Of a stretch of DNA of 57,937 nucleotides, positions 16,001 to 23,941 are shown one piece after another. The DNA comes from Candidatus Daviesbacteria bacterium (GTDB lineage: Bacteria; Patescibacteriota; Microgenomatia; Daviesbacterales; UBA10151). The notes under the pieces are model-generated. The model saw only the letters and a program-made list of their open reading frames with translations. It made no database searches and was not told the DNA's origin. The position numbers were made by a program, and so were the translations under genes. The stretch spans positions 1-57,937 of the forward strand of contig JAKFWZ010000053.1 in NCBI GenBank assembly GCA_021731695.1, in the 5' to 3' direction. Within the stretch, counting starts at the first letter, position 1, and every line of letters begins with the position of its first letter.

Positions 16001-18241
16001 ACTTGTTGAAACAGAAGGACTTGTACTTGGACTTTCAGAGACTGAAGGTGAAGTGGATACTGATGGACTAGTTGAGGGACTGGAACTTACTGAAGGTGAA
16101 GTTGATACTGATGGACTAGTTGAGGGACTGGAACTTACTGAAGGTGAAACTGAAACACTCGGACTGGTAGATGGACTTTCTGAAACAGATGGACTTAATG
16201 AAGGAGAAAGACTTTGGCTAAGCGAAGGACTTAATGAAGGACTAATTGAAACAGAAGGGCTTACTGAAGGCGATTCACTAACTGAAGGTGAAACCGATAC
16301 ACTAGGTGAAACTGATGGTGAAGCACTAACTGAAGGAGATGTAGAAACTGAAGGTGAAGTTGATGGACTAGATGATACAGATGGACTTGTTGAAACTGAT
16401 GGACTTGTACTTGGGCTTTCAGAGACAGAAGGTGAAACAGAAACTGAAGGACTTGTTGAAGGAGATGAACTAACAGAGGGTGAGGTAGAAACGCTCGGAC
16501 TAGTAGAGGGGCTTTCAGAGACTGAAGGAGATGTAGATACTGAAGGTGAAGTACTTGGGCTAGAACTTACTGAGGGTGAAGTTGATACAGATGGTGATGT
16601 TGATGGTGATGCACTAACTGAAGGAGATGTAGAAACTGAAGGTGAAGTTGATGGGCTAGATGAAACAGATGGTGATGTTGATACTGAAGGACTGGTACTT
16701 GGGCTTTCAGAGACTGAAGGACTGACTGAAACCGATGGAGAAACTGAAGGTGAAGCAGATGGCCCTGATGCAACAGTAAAAAGGGCGCCAAAAGTATTCA
16801 TTGTCAAGGCCGTACCTGTTGCGCCTGTTATTAATACATAATTAATCTCGTCAGTTGCTGAAAATGAGTCTGAATTAGAAGAATCCTCAAACCAGCCTGT
16901 CGTATTAGCTGTTATAGAAACGCTTGAGTTAGCAGCCCCCTGATTCTTTCTTATGCTAAAAGTGCTGGCAGCTGAAACAGTATTTGCTGATATATAAATT
17001 TCTAAATTAGAGGCTGTGAAGGACATATTTGCCTCTGCAGATAAATCCGACTCAGTTACGACATTTGGGTTTGCATTTCCTCCAAGCGTTTGGTACCTTG
17101 TCAGGTTAGCGGTTATTGAGCGCCCGGTGCTTCTTCCATTAACTACGTGGAATTTATTCGCGGTCGAGATCATCTCGGTAGAAATAGTTTCAATAACCAG
17201 AGCATTGCTATCTGCCCCCATAACAATGGCGTAGTTAACTAAATCTCCTGAGACTAAAGAATCACTGTTTGAGGTGTCTTCGAAGATTCCTGTAGCTGAA
17301 GCAGTAATAGACACTGACAGGTTTCCGTTGGCAGTATTTACCCTGGATCTGACTGTAGATGTGGTGGTTCTTGCGTTAGAGCTGACATAAACAAAGAGAT
17401 TTTTCCAGGTGAATGAGGCTTTAACTTTAAATTGGTTGAGGGTTTCGTCAGTAGTATTAAGAGGCCCTAAGTAACTTCCTATTAGCGGATAGACAGTACC
17501 ATTGTTGGTAGTAATACTTAGGCCGTTACCAACCACGGCATGGTGGGTAACAGTTAAATCCGAAGAGCCGGTGTAAATTGAGGTTAAGGTGGTGTAAACG
17601 AAGCTACTTCCCCCAGACCCGACAGCTATAGAAGCGTTAACTTCATCACCTGCTAAAATTGAATCAGAGTTGGTGGTGTCCTCGAATTCTCCTGTTGTCG
17701 AGGCTGTTATGGAAACAGACTGATTTCCGTTTGCACCGTTAATACGGCTTCTGAGAGTTGAAGCACCCCTGTCGTTTGATGTTATCCGGATATAGAGCAT
17801 ACTCAGAGTTCCTGCGGTTCTGTAGGTAATCTGGGTATTAGCCTCAGTGGTAACATCGGCACTAATAAGGGTATTTGAGGCTAAAGGGGCATAATAAGTG
17901 GTGCTCGCACTTAAGCTAGTACCATTACCTGCTGAAGCTTGTAAAACTGATGTACCACCAGCTATGCTCGGAGAAACTGAAGGTGATGAGCTTACTGAAG
18001 GACTAGCTGAAGGTGAAATTGAAGGACTGGCTGAAGGTGAAATTGAAGGAGAAACTGAAGATGAAACAGAAGGACTTGCAGAGGCTCCTGCTATAATTGG
18101 ATAATTCTCACCTGGATATATCTGACCTGGATAGTCAGTTCCTATGCCTCCGGCATTATTTGTAGGATTTGTTGGAGCGCTTCCACCACTAGAATTAGCC
18201 TGGCCGGGGTATGCCCCGCCAAACGTGTTAGACCCATACAT
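13046..18241 (-). CDS. Giant mucin-like Ser/Pro-rich fibre protein, 1731 residues
   Basis: Order of parts: a Gly/Asn/Pro-rich N-terminus without a signal peptide (MYGSNTFGGAYPGQ); a short SPS tract (about 50-97); three imperfect repeats of about 130 residues (about 100-490), each with R-x-R-x-N-x-x-x-G-N-x-S-V-S-I-T-A, T-T-G-x-F-E-D and N-S-D-S; a tract of about 1130 residues (494-1621) of Ser, Pro, Val and Thr with a 16-residue period (SPSTSPSVSTSPSVSS); and a C-terminal GFNIQT module shared with the next gene. The tract is a 48-bp minisatellite, so copy number should vary. Ser/Thr/Pro tracts are the usual acceptors of O-glycans, and glycosyltransferases lie next door. The three repeats resemble viral or fibre-type surface modules. 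Export route is unknown; Tat genes are adjacent. Confidence 0.8.
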   Translation of the reverse strand: MYGSNTFGGAYPGQANSSGGSAPTNPTNNAGGIGTDYPGQIYPGENYPIIAGASASPSVSSSVSPSISPSASPSISPSASPSVSSSPSVSPSIAGGTSVLQASAGNGTSLSASTTYYAPLASNTLISADVTTEANTQITYRTAGTLSMLYIRITSNDRGASTLRSRINGANGNQSVSITASTTGEFEDTTNSDSILAGDEVNASIAVGSGGSSFVYTTLTSIYTGSSDLTVTHHAVVGNGLSITTNNGTVYPLIGSYLGPLNTTDETLNQFKVKASFTWKNLFVYVSSNARTTTSTVRSRVNTANGNLSVSITASATGIFEDTSNSDSLVSGDLVNYAIVMGADSNALVIETISTEMISTANKFHVVNGRSTGRSITANLTRYQTLGGNANPNVVTESDLSAEANMSFTASNLEIYISANTVSAASTFSIRKNQGAANSSVSITANTTGWFEDSSNSDSFSATDEINYVLITGATGTALTMNTFGALFTVASGPSASPSVSPSVSVSPSVSESPSTSPSVSTSPSVSSSPSTSPSVSTSPSVSASPSTSPSVSTSPSVSSSPSTSPSVSTSPSVSESPSTSPSVSTSPSVSSSPSTSPSVSVSPSVSESPSTSPSVSTSPSVSSSPSTSPSVSTSPSVSASPSVSPSVSVSPSVSESPSVSPSVSISPSLSPSLSQSLSPSLSPSVSESPSTSPSVSVSPSVSSSPSTSPSVSTSPSVSSSPSTSPSVSTSPSVSESPSTSPSVSTSPSVSSSPSTSPSVSTSPSVSSSPSTSPSVSTSPSVSSSPSTSPSVSTSPSVSSSPSTSPSVSTSPSVSASPSTSPSVSTSPSVSSSPSTSPSVSTSPSVSSSPSTSPSVSTSPSISESPSTSPSVSTSPSVSTSPSVSSSPSTSPSVSTSPSVSSSPSTSPSVSTSPSVSSSPSTSPSVSTSPSVSSSPSTSPSVSTSPSVSSSPSTSPSVSTSPSVSASPSTSPSVSTSPSVSESPSTSPSVSTSPSVSSSPSTSPSVSTSPSVSSSPSTSPSVSTSPSVSSSPSTSPSVSTSPSVSASPSTSPSVSTSPSVSSSPSTSPSVSTSPSVSASPSTSPSVSTSPSVSASPSTSPSVSTSPSVSSSPSTSPSVSTSPSVSESPSTSPSVSTSPSVSSSPSVSPSVSVSPSLSPSLSPSLSPSLSPSVSESPSTSPSVSVSPSVSSSPSTSPSVSTSPSVSSSPSTSPSVSTSPSVSSSPSTSPSVSTSPSVSASPSTSPSVSVSPSVSESPSTSPSVSTSPSVSSSPSTSPSVSTSPSVSASPSTSPSVSISPSASASPSTSPSVSTSPSVSSSPSTSPSVSTSPSASSSPSTSPSVSLSPSTSPSASLSPSTSPSVSASPSVSPSASTSPSASASPSTSPSVSESPSTSPSVSVSPSVSASPSTSPSVSESPSTSPSASTSPSVSASPSTSPSVSASPSASPSVSLSPSVSPSVSPSTSPSASPSASPSTSPSVSASPSASPSVSASPSASPSVSISPSASPSASPSASPSVSTSPSASQSPSASPSISESPSTSPSASASPSSSPSVSESPSTSPSGSTSESVSPSVSVSPSASQSPSASSSESPSASISPSAPPPPSTSVSPSPSPSPSPSPSPTPPGPPGPSTATAPAAAPQPSDLSSISPSPSLPPLEVLAREPAIFLKNNFVINESLGFQQGPNSAPTIPMWNVAGRPKNPKVGTVGFNIQTKSLEYWNGVVWMILRMYK
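13378..16760. repeat. 48-bp minisatellite encoding the Ser/Pro tract
   Basis: Tandem units of about 48 bp (16 codons), read on the minus strand, with local deletions and Leu/Glu/Ala variants. The same bases give a long open frame on the plus strand, which is a by-product. Confidence 0.85.
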
Positions 18242-18421
18242 ATTCTATTCAAGTCTAGCATTCAGAAGAGGTTTTCGCGATCCTTATGAAGGAGTTATTT
18301 CAAATAAAGAACTTTGTTCATTTTCGGGCGAAAAACTATGTCTCTGGAAGATTAATGTAGAACAAGAGAAACCGCGGACATTATAATTTCTTTTAGAAAT
18401 TGGGGTGTTTGATGTGGAGTC

Positions 18422-19000
18422 TCACTTTTTTAGAAGTACTGCCTGAATATCCATGACTACATTTGTATAATGTCTTACTGCAAAGGCTTTTGATTCTTCG
18501 CTTCGCATTGCCCAGTCAGGAGTGAAATCATAGCCATACGAATAGTCGAAATCGCATGTTATTGGATAATGATCGAGCTTGTTTGCCTCTCTCCAGCCTT
18601 TATTATAATAAAGAAAAGTAGCCTCGCTGATTGCTCTGGTATGAGTTGGATCCTGCCAGGCTCGCATTGAGTTGTAATAAGGAGCGCGGATTATGGCTGT
18701 AGCTCCGGGAGCCATAATTCTGTATAACTCATTCATGAAAGCAATTAAATCTTTTGTGTGTTCAATATAGTGATTACAGACTATCTCATCAACACTATTG
18801 TCCGGAAAAGGCCAGGGGAATTTTTCTAAATCCCAAACTATATCAGTATCTTTTGTGTCTGCGATATCAACCCCGAAAAAGCCCGGAGTTTTATTTGATC
18901 CGCAGGCAATATCAAGCCTGAAGGGGTGGAGAAGCTCGTGGGTTTTGCCGTTTGCTTTGACTTTAATTATATTTGGGTTTTCTTCTTTTTTCTTGGCCAT
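18422..19000 (-). CDS. Class I SAM-dependent methyltransferase
   Basis: 192 residues. The SAM-binding start is RLDIACGSNKTPGFFGVDIA (motif I, Asp-x-Ala-Cys-Gly-Ser), followed by DIVWDLEKFPWPFPDNSVDE and IVCNHYIEHTKD, the motif II/III pattern of Methyltransf_11-type enzymes. The region after it (HTRAISEATFLYYNKGW) is like glycan-locus methyltransferases. The substrate is not readable. It lies between the giant fibre gene and a glycosyltransferase, so a sugar or surface protein is a reasonable guess. Confidence 0.8.
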   Translation of the reverse strand: MAKKKEENPNIIKVKANGKTHELLHPFRLDIACGSNKTPGFFGVDIADTKDTDIVWDLEKFPWPFPDNSVDEIVCNHYIEHTKDLIAFMNELYRIMAPGATAIIRAPYYNSMRAWQDPTHTRAISEATFLYYNKGWREANKLDHYPITCDFDYSYGYDFTPDWAMRSEESKAFAVRHYTNVVMDIQAVLLKK

Positions 19001-19027
19001 GTTTATTTGGTTTTAGGTTAGTGGGTC

Positions 19028-19105
19028 AGGAAGCTGGTATGGTTTAGGGGTTAAGGTTGCTGGGCTTCTCTTTATTCTTAAACCCAACTTCCATACCAGC
19101 TTCCT
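19028..19105. repeat. 15-bp inverted repeat in the gap after a glycosyltransferase
   Basis: AGGAAGCTGGTATGG (19028-19042) and CCATACCAGCTTCCT (19091-19105) are perfect complements with a 48-nt loop. It lies 20 nt before the end of the glycosyltransferase gene and may end its transcript, though no T tract follows. Confidence 0.7.
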
Positions 19106-19124
19106 AACCATATACCTTTTTTGC

Positions 19125-19859
19125 TCACCAGACTATATCACTGTCTGCATCATAATGTCCAACTTTGACTCTGGTATCGCATGCTACCTTATAGCCTAGT
19201 TTATGTATATTTTCAAAAAAATAAAGATCCTGCGTATAGCCTCTGGCGCCGACTCCGGGTTTATATTCCTGTAAAGTCTTAAACCAGGGCTTTGGAACTT
19301 TTGGATCCTTAAAAATATCCAATTTAAATAATGTAAAACCCATGCCGAGTCCGTTGCATTCCTGAATTGTTTCCGGCTGGGGAATCTGGGGGATAAAGGT
19401 TAGGGGGATTTCGTGAGGATTGCCGTAAATCATAGGCTGGCCGAGTTCGCCCTTTGTCCAATATAGTCCGCCGATTGCATCAAACTTATCCATATTCTCG
19501 TATAGCTTTAAGAGTCCGTCCGGAGGAGGCATGTTGTCTTCTTCTAAAGTTAAAATATATTTCCACTGCGATAAGTTCGGATCGGCTAAAATTCCCTCGA
19601 TCATGTTTGTATAAGCGGCTCCAACTTCCATACCGATTGCAAACATTCTGATGAATTTTTGGTTCATCGGAGTGAAAAGCGCCCACCAATTTTGGATAAC
19701 CTTTGCGTGGACCATTCCCCGGGTAGGGATAATGCAGATAGTGGAGAGGTCCTGATATGTTTGAGATCTTGCAAGTCTCTCGCCCGCAGCTTTAAGATCG
19801 CTATTATGTCTGCCCTGATAATTATCAACAACAATCTGAGGTTTTACTGTACTATTCAT
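19125..19859 (-). CDS. GT-A fold glycosyltransferase-like protein
   Basis: 244 residues. The core reads STICIIPTRGMVHAKVIQNW, then AAYTNMIEGILADPNLSQWK and YILTLEEDNMPPPDG, where EEDN sits at the place of the metal-binding D-x-D of GT-A enzymes. Later come DAIGGLYWTK, CNGLGMGFTLFKLDIF and YTQDLYFFENIHKLGYKVAC, a layout seen in glycosyltransferase family 2-like proteins of phages and uncultured bacteria. Donor and acceptor are unknown. Expected to act in the cytoplasm on the island's glycans. Confidence 0.7.
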   Translation of the reverse strand: MNSTVKPQIVVDNYQGRHNSDLKAAGERLARSQTYQDLSTICIIPTRGMVHAKVIQNWWALFTPMNQKFIRMFAIGMEVGAAYTNMIEGILADPNLSQWKYILTLEEDNMPPPDGLLKLYENMDKFDAIGGLYWTKGELGQPMIYGNPHEIPLTFIPQIPQPETIQECNGLGMGFTLFKLDIFKDPKVPKPWFKTLQEYKPGVGARGYTQDLYFFENIHKLGYKVACDTRVKVGHYDADSDIVW

Positions 19860-19922
19860 ATTTACTTGATTACTGCGCAGGTACCGCTTCGCAGCTGATC
19901 ATTTTTCGGAGTATAGCAAATA

Positions 19923-21083
19923 CTATGTCGAAACGAAAGTGACTGCAGGCAGGATGGTTGCTGTTGAGCCCGCGCCTCCTGTTGTGCCTAGTTCGGATAA
20001 CGTAATGGCGCTCGGAATTGCATTACCTCCAAAGCCTGCCCTAGCTGTGTTTGTTAAGAATCCGACAATATGCCGTCCCCACCATGCGGTTTGGTTTGCG
20101 TTATTAGCACTCCAGGCTGTTGAAGCCGATCCGATAGGCATTAAGGATCCCGAGACCATATTTACCGGGTGGATTGGTTGACCTACAAGTCCAGCCAGAC
20201 TTAAACCATTAGTTGAGACTGTATTGGCAGTGCTCCTTAGGCGTAATAGGCCTAAATAATATTGTCCACCTGTTAAGGTGAAATTTCCACCAAATTGCAT
20301 TCCAATGATTCGTGAACCAGAGATATAGGACGATATATTGTTTGTGGATGAAAAGCTCGATGTTTGATAACCCCACGCAGATGTAGCTGTGGTCTGGGGA
20401 AAATTCCAGGTTATACTTCGGCTGCTTACTGATTCTCCAATAGAAAAAGAACTTGAGCTCATAAGGCTTAATGCAGTATCACCATTCATAGTATAAAGAC
20501 CATAATACGAGTAATACGTATTACTGCCCGAAGTATTAGATGTCAGTGTGATATAAGAGTAAGAATTACCGATAAGTATTTGATTAAATTGTAAGTTTGG
20601 GGGAACCGTAACCGGAAAAACAAATAGCGAATTGGTACCAATAAGCGATGTAGCGCCCAAGGTTTGAAATCCTGTTTGCGCAACTCCGGCAATAGCCAAA
20701 GGTTCCCAATAACTGATCGGATCGTTAACGTCATCGATTGTTTTATCAGTAATGCCGGCAGCTATCTGGTCGCCTACGACAATAGTCCGGTTAACGCTGG
20801 TATTGTTTGGTTCGCCTGTTGCTCCGTCTGCGCGGATAACAGTCAAGGTATCATCTTGGATATTGGTCACTCTGACAATCTCAGCAGTGGTTGCAGTACT
20901 GCCAGTCAGTGTTGGCTGTGCCCCGGTAGGCCAGATTGTGGCATTAAAAGGCGGAGAAGGGAATAAGATGCCCTGTCCATACTGAACGGTTATTGAAGTA
21001 CCGGAAGTTCCCGGATCGCTTCCGTTAGGGGAAGTCGTTCCGGTTACCGATGAATATGCAAAATTTTTATGTGCGTCAGCCAT
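19923..21083 (-). CDS. Phage-structural-like surface protein, paralogue 1
   Basis: 386 residues, no signal peptide or membrane helix. The N-terminal 120 residues (ADAHKNFAYSSV, GQGILFPSPPFNATIWP, AEIVRVTNIQDDTLTV, VGDQIAAGITDKT) match a module I associate with tail-associated proteins of environmental and actinobacterial phages. The rest is Ser/Thr/Gly/Tyr rich, with a conserved final part (WWGRHIVGFLTNTARAGFGG, then ATILPAVTFVST). Two paralogues follow (21168-22283 and 22746-23876). The upstream gap contains 7-bp TCAAAAG words and a TATAAT placed 5 nt before the ATG. Likely a fibre or virion-derived surface protein. Confidence 0.7.
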   Translation of the reverse strand: MADAHKNFAYSSVTGTTSPNGSDPGTSGTSITVQYGQGILFPSPPFNATIWPTGAQPTLTGSTATTAEIVRVTNIQDDTLTVIRADGATGEPNNTSVNRTIVVGDQIAAGITDKTIDDVNDPISYWEPLAIAGVAQTGFQTLGATSLIGTNSLFVFPVTVPPNLQFNQILIGNSYSYITLTSNTSGSNTYYSYYGLYTMNGDTALSLMSSSSFSIGESVSSRSITWNFPQTTATSAWGYQTSSFSSTNNISSYISGSRIIGMQFGGNFTLTGGQYYLGLLRLRSTANTVSTNGLSLAGLVGQPIHPVNMVSGSLMPIGSASTAWSANNANQTAWWGRHIVGFLTNTARAGFGGNAIPSAITLSELGTTGGAGSTATILPAVTFVST

Positions 21084-21098
21084 ATTTAATTATAAAAT

Positions 21099-21161
21099 CA
21101 AAGGTCAAAAGTCAAAAATCAAAAGTTCAAGTTAAAAATCAAAACTTTTAACTTTTAACTT
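21099..21161. repeat. 7-bp-word inverted element between paralogues 1 and 2
   Basis: The left arm (21099-21133) is tandem TCAAAAG-like heptamers. The right arm (21142-21161) is CTTTTAACTTTTAACTT. The left arm supplies repeated TTGAC-like words just upstream of the TATAAT of paralogue 1. Confidence 0.65.
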
Positions 21162-21167
21162 CCTTTC

Positions 21168-22283
21168 TTATGTCATTACATTTGATTGTAAAGTTACAGC
21201 AGGTAAGACAGTGGCGATTGAGGCTGCAGCACTTGCGCCTAGGGCGCTGAGATGGATGCTTGCCGGAATCGTTGAACCTCCGAAATTAGCAAGGGAAGTA
21301 GCGGTTACAAAGGCAAGCATGTGACGCCCCCACCAGAGACTTGAATTACTTCGATTAGTTCCCCAAGAGGATGCTGCAAATCCGATAGGATTGTAACCGC
21401 TGATACTTCCTACGAGGTGATATGGATCAACCGGCTTGCCGATTACTCCGGCGACACTCATTCCGTTTGTGCTGTTATTTGCTGTGCTTCTAATTGACAT
21501 CACTCCCATATAATAAATCCCGTTTGTCAGATGCATTTCGCTGCCAAATTGTAAACCAAACCATCTGGTTCCTGAAATATAGTTGACTATTTGGGCAGTG
21601 TTTGACATGGCAAGCGTATCATACCCATAGCCACTGGTATTAGTGGTGGTTGCAAAGCTCCAGGTACGGCTTAGAGTGTTAAATGACTCGGCCATTGAAA
21701 AAGATCCGTTTGCCATCAGTGAAAGGGCAGTAGAAGCATTCATTGTATACAGCCCGAAATAAGAATAGTAAGAAGCACTCCCTTGTGCACTGCCTGTTAC
21801 ATAAGACACTGAAACAGGTAAAACCGCCTGATTAAACTGGACATTACCGTTGACTGTAACCGGAAATACGAGAAGGGATCCGCTGGAGGATTGTCCGGAA
21901 GCAGACGCAAGTGTTTGTAAGGCGGAACCTGCAGCTGAGGAAAAAATATAGGGCGACCAACTAGCAACGGGATTTTCAACCTCTTCCAAAGTTTTGGTAG
22001 TGATTGTTGCGGCAATTTGATCCCCAACTAAGATACCCCGTCTTGAACTCCCTTCCTGTGCTCTGGTAATAGTGAAAGTATCGGTTGATATTGCAGTTAC
22101 CCGAACAATCTCGGCATTGCCTGAAGTTGGTTGTGCGCTGGCAGGCCAGATGGTTGCATTAAAAGGAACAGCAGGGAATAAGGCTCCCTGTCCTGAACTT
22201 ACCACTAAACTTGTTCCCTTCGTTGTCGGTGAAGGAGCGGTCAAAACTGTTGAATATGCGAAATTTTTATGTGCGTCAGCCAT
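21168..22283 (-). CDS. Phage-structural-like surface protein, paralogue 2
   Basis: 371 residues, same architecture as its neighbours: N-terminal module (ADAHKNFAYSTVLTAPSPTT, GQGALFPAVPFNATIWP, AEIVRVTAISTDTFTITRAQ, GDQIAATITTKTLEEVENP) and a divergent Ser/Gly/Tyr-rich body with the shared end WWGRHMLAFVTATSLANFGG. The start codon overlaps the left terminal repeat of the adjacent GIY-YIG element (22281-22299). A CATAAT nine nt upstream of the ATG is a possible leaderless -10 box. A surface or virion-type role is inferred from the shared module only. Confidence 0.7.
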   Translation of the reverse strand: MADAHKNFAYSTVLTAPSPTTKGTSLVVSSGQGALFPAVPFNATIWPASAQPTSGNAEIVRVTAISTDTFTITRAQEGSSRRGILVGDQIAATITTKTLEEVENPVASWSPYIFSSAAGSALQTLASASGQSSSGSLLVFPVTVNGNVQFNQAVLPVSVSYVTGSAQGSASYYSYFGLYTMNASTALSLMANGSFSMAESFNTLSRTWSFATTTNTSGYGYDTLAMSNTAQIVNYISGTRWFGLQFGSEMHLTNGIYYMGVMSIRSTANNSTNGMSVAGVIGKPVDPYHLVGSISGYNPIGFAASSWGTNRSNSSLWWGRHMLAFVTATSLANFGGSTIPASIHLSALGASAAASIATVLPAVTLQSNVMT

Positions 22284-22299
22284 GTAGTGAAATTATGAC
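22281..22299. repeat. Left inverted repeat of GIY-YIG element 1
   Basis: CATGTAGTGAAATTATGAC; its complement matches the right copy at 22572-22590 in 17 of 19 positions. Confidence 0.7.
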
Positions 22300-22302
22300 A
22301 AA

Positions 22303-22569
22303 TTAAATTTTTCTACTTTCATATAAATAATCCTTAATCCTTCTTTTGATAAGCCGACCTCCTTGTGTTGTCTTCAGATATTTTTCTCTTCGCTCGGCAT
22401 CGCTTTTTTCAATGCATGCTTCATAGTATATAAGTTTCCAGGGCATATATCTTTTAGTAGAAAAATTTAATCCATTATTATGTTCTACTAGCCGTTTTTT
22501 TAAGTCCGCTGTATATCCAATATAATGTTCTTTATTAGTCTCGCTTTCTAAAATGTAGACGTAGAACAT
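22303..22569 (-). CDS. GIY-YIG nuclease domain protein (copy 1)
   Basis: 88 residues. GIY-YIG signature: FYVYILESETNKEHYIGYTA (YVY...YIGYT), then LKKRLVEHNNG with the catalytic Arg, and a Glu further on in REKYLKTTQGG. Short stand-alone members of this UPF0213/YhbQ-like group are frequent in CPR genomes; family nucleases cut DNA or RNA. The gene fills the space between two 19-bp inverted repeats (22281-22299 and 22572-22590) and interrupts the series of phage-like paralogues, so it looks inserted. A second copy lies at 30509-30829. Confidence 0.85.
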   Translation of the reverse strand: MFYVYILESETNKEHYIGYTADLKKRLVEHNNGLNFSTKRYMPWKLIYYEACIEKSDAERREKYLKTTQGGRLIKRRIKDYLYESRKI

Positions 22570-22571
22570 AA

Positions 22572-22590
22572 GTCATAATTCTACTACATG
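22572..22590. repeat. Right inverted repeat of GIY-YIG element 1
   Basis: GTCATAATTCTACTACATG, the inverted counterpart of 22281-22299. It lies directly upstream of the GIY-YIG start codon. Confidence 0.7.
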
Positions 22591-22614
22591 GTCTGCCATT
22601 TTTTTATTAATTTA

Positions 22615-22736
22615 CCAAGTAACAAGATACAAGTTTTCCAAATAAATTCCAAATTCTAAATCTTAATATTCAAACTTTTTGGTACTTGTGATTTGATTCT
22701 TGGTTATTGTTTGTTCCTTGTTCCTTGTATCTTGGT
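22615..22736. repeat. 122-bp heptad-arm element, CCAAG...CTTGG type
   Basis: The left arm CCAAGTAACAAGATACAAG and right arm GTTCCTTGTTCCTTGTATC plus TTGG consist of 7-bp words (xxxCTTG). The AT-rich centre contains a further partial stem. A 126-bp relative with the same ends and similar centre lies at 57296-57421. Both sit just downstream of a minus-strand gene's stop codon. Confidence 0.75.
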
Positions 22737-22745
22737 TATTTCATT

Positions 22746-23876
22746 TTAGGTGCTTACCAAGCTTACTAAAGGTAAAACGGTTGCTATTGTGTTGGCGGTT
22801 TGGAAGTTTGCAAGTTCTATAGCACTCGGTAGTCTCGTGCCTCCATATCCCGCCTGCTGGGTATTGGTAACAAACCCCATGATAAATCTGCCATTCCAGC
22901 CGGAAATATCGACGTTACTTTGAGCAAATTCACCCGGACCAAAACCTAGAGGATTCAGCCCGCTCGCGCTCCCCGCCATATTAATTGGGTTGATCACCTG
23001 TCCGATTAATCCGGCATGGGAAAATCCGATAGAGGAAACTCCTCCGGCAGTACTTCTGTAGGTAAGCAGCGCCAGCCAATACATTCCGGCGCTTAAACTC
23101 ATCTCTCCACCAAATTGCAGTCCGACTTTGCGTGCACCTGCAACATAGCTTGAGCCTTGAGCTACAGCAGTTATAGCACCTAAGTTGCCGTTGCCATAAC
23201 CATATCCACTTGTTGCGGTCGAGGTTGGAAAATTAGACGTAAAACTTACGCCTGAATTTGAATCAAGAATACTAAAAGAGCTGGACGAAATAAGAGCCAT
23301 GGTGTTAGATGTCATACTATAAATTCCAAAATTGGAAAAATATGTATTGCTGGCCGCGGTATTAGAAGTCATATAGGATTGAGATTGCGCAATAATAACC
23401 TGATTGAATTTAATCGGGAAGGGGATGGTCATCGGGAAGGCATAAATACTTCCTGTGCCTGTAGTGCTCGAATTTGCTGCCAGAGTCTGGACTCCGGTTC
23501 CGGCTGAAACCGCAATAGCAGGTGACCAGCTGTTTATATAATTTGCCTCAAGATCAGTAAAAAGTTTGGCGGTAACAGTCGCAGCAACTTGATCGCCTAC
23601 AACAATACTGCGCACACTAGAACCTTCTTGCTGAGCGCGAGGATCAGATCCTGGGGATAAGGTAAATGTGTCAGTCGCAATGGATGTAACTCTAACAATT
23701 TCTGCATTAGCAGTTGTTGGTTGTGATCCACTTGGCCAGACTGTTGCATTAAAAGGTGGAGTAGGAAATTTTGCTCCGTCTCCTGATTGAACAACTAACG
23801 TAAATCCAGTAGTTGCTGGGGAAGGAGCGGTTGCTACTGTTGAATATGCGAAATTTTTATAATCGTCTAGAGCCAT
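22746..23876 (-). CDS. Phage-structural-like surface protein, paralogue 3
   Basis: 376 residues. The N-terminal module is nearly that of its relatives (LDDYKNFAYSTVATAPSPAT, AEIVRVTSIATDTFTL, VGDQVAATVTAKLF). The body differs, and the end carries WNGRFIMGFVTNTQQAGYGG and TIATVLPLVSLVST. A TATAAT at 23886-23891 lies nine nt before the ATG with a poor -35 (TGGAAA), again leaderless. Directly upstream is a tatA-like gene. No export signal is visible. Confidence 0.7.
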   Translation of the reverse strand: MALDDYKNFAYSTVATAPSPATTGFTLVVQSGDGAKFPTPPFNATVWPSGSQPTTANAEIVRVTSIATDTFTLSPGSDPRAQQEGSSVRSIVVGDQVAATVTAKLFTDLEANYINSWSPAIAVSAGTGVQTLAANSSTTGTGSIYAFPMTIPFPIKFNQVIIAQSQSYMTSNTAASNTYFSNFGIYSMTSNTMALISSSSFSILDSNSGVSFTSNFPTSTATSGYGYGNGNLGAITAVAQGSSYVAGARKVGLQFGGEMSLSAGMYWLALLTYRSTAGGVSSIGFSHAGLIGQVINPINMAGSASGLNPLGFGPGEFAQSNVDISGWNGRFIMGFVTNTQQAGYGGTRLPSAIELANFQTANTIATVLPLVSLVST

Positions 23877-23941
23877 ACATTGATCATTATAAAGCCTTAG
23901 TTAAATTTTTCCAGAGTTAAGTCAGGCAATAATTCAGAAAT

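Noticed and set aside
13173-16841. 1222-residue open frame on the plus strand opposite the giant Ser/Pro protein
   Set aside because: Its Glu/Gly/Asp/Leu/Thr pattern is the antisense reading of the 48-bp Ser/Pro minisatellite. It has no non-repetitive domain, and the minus frame contains real domains at both ends.
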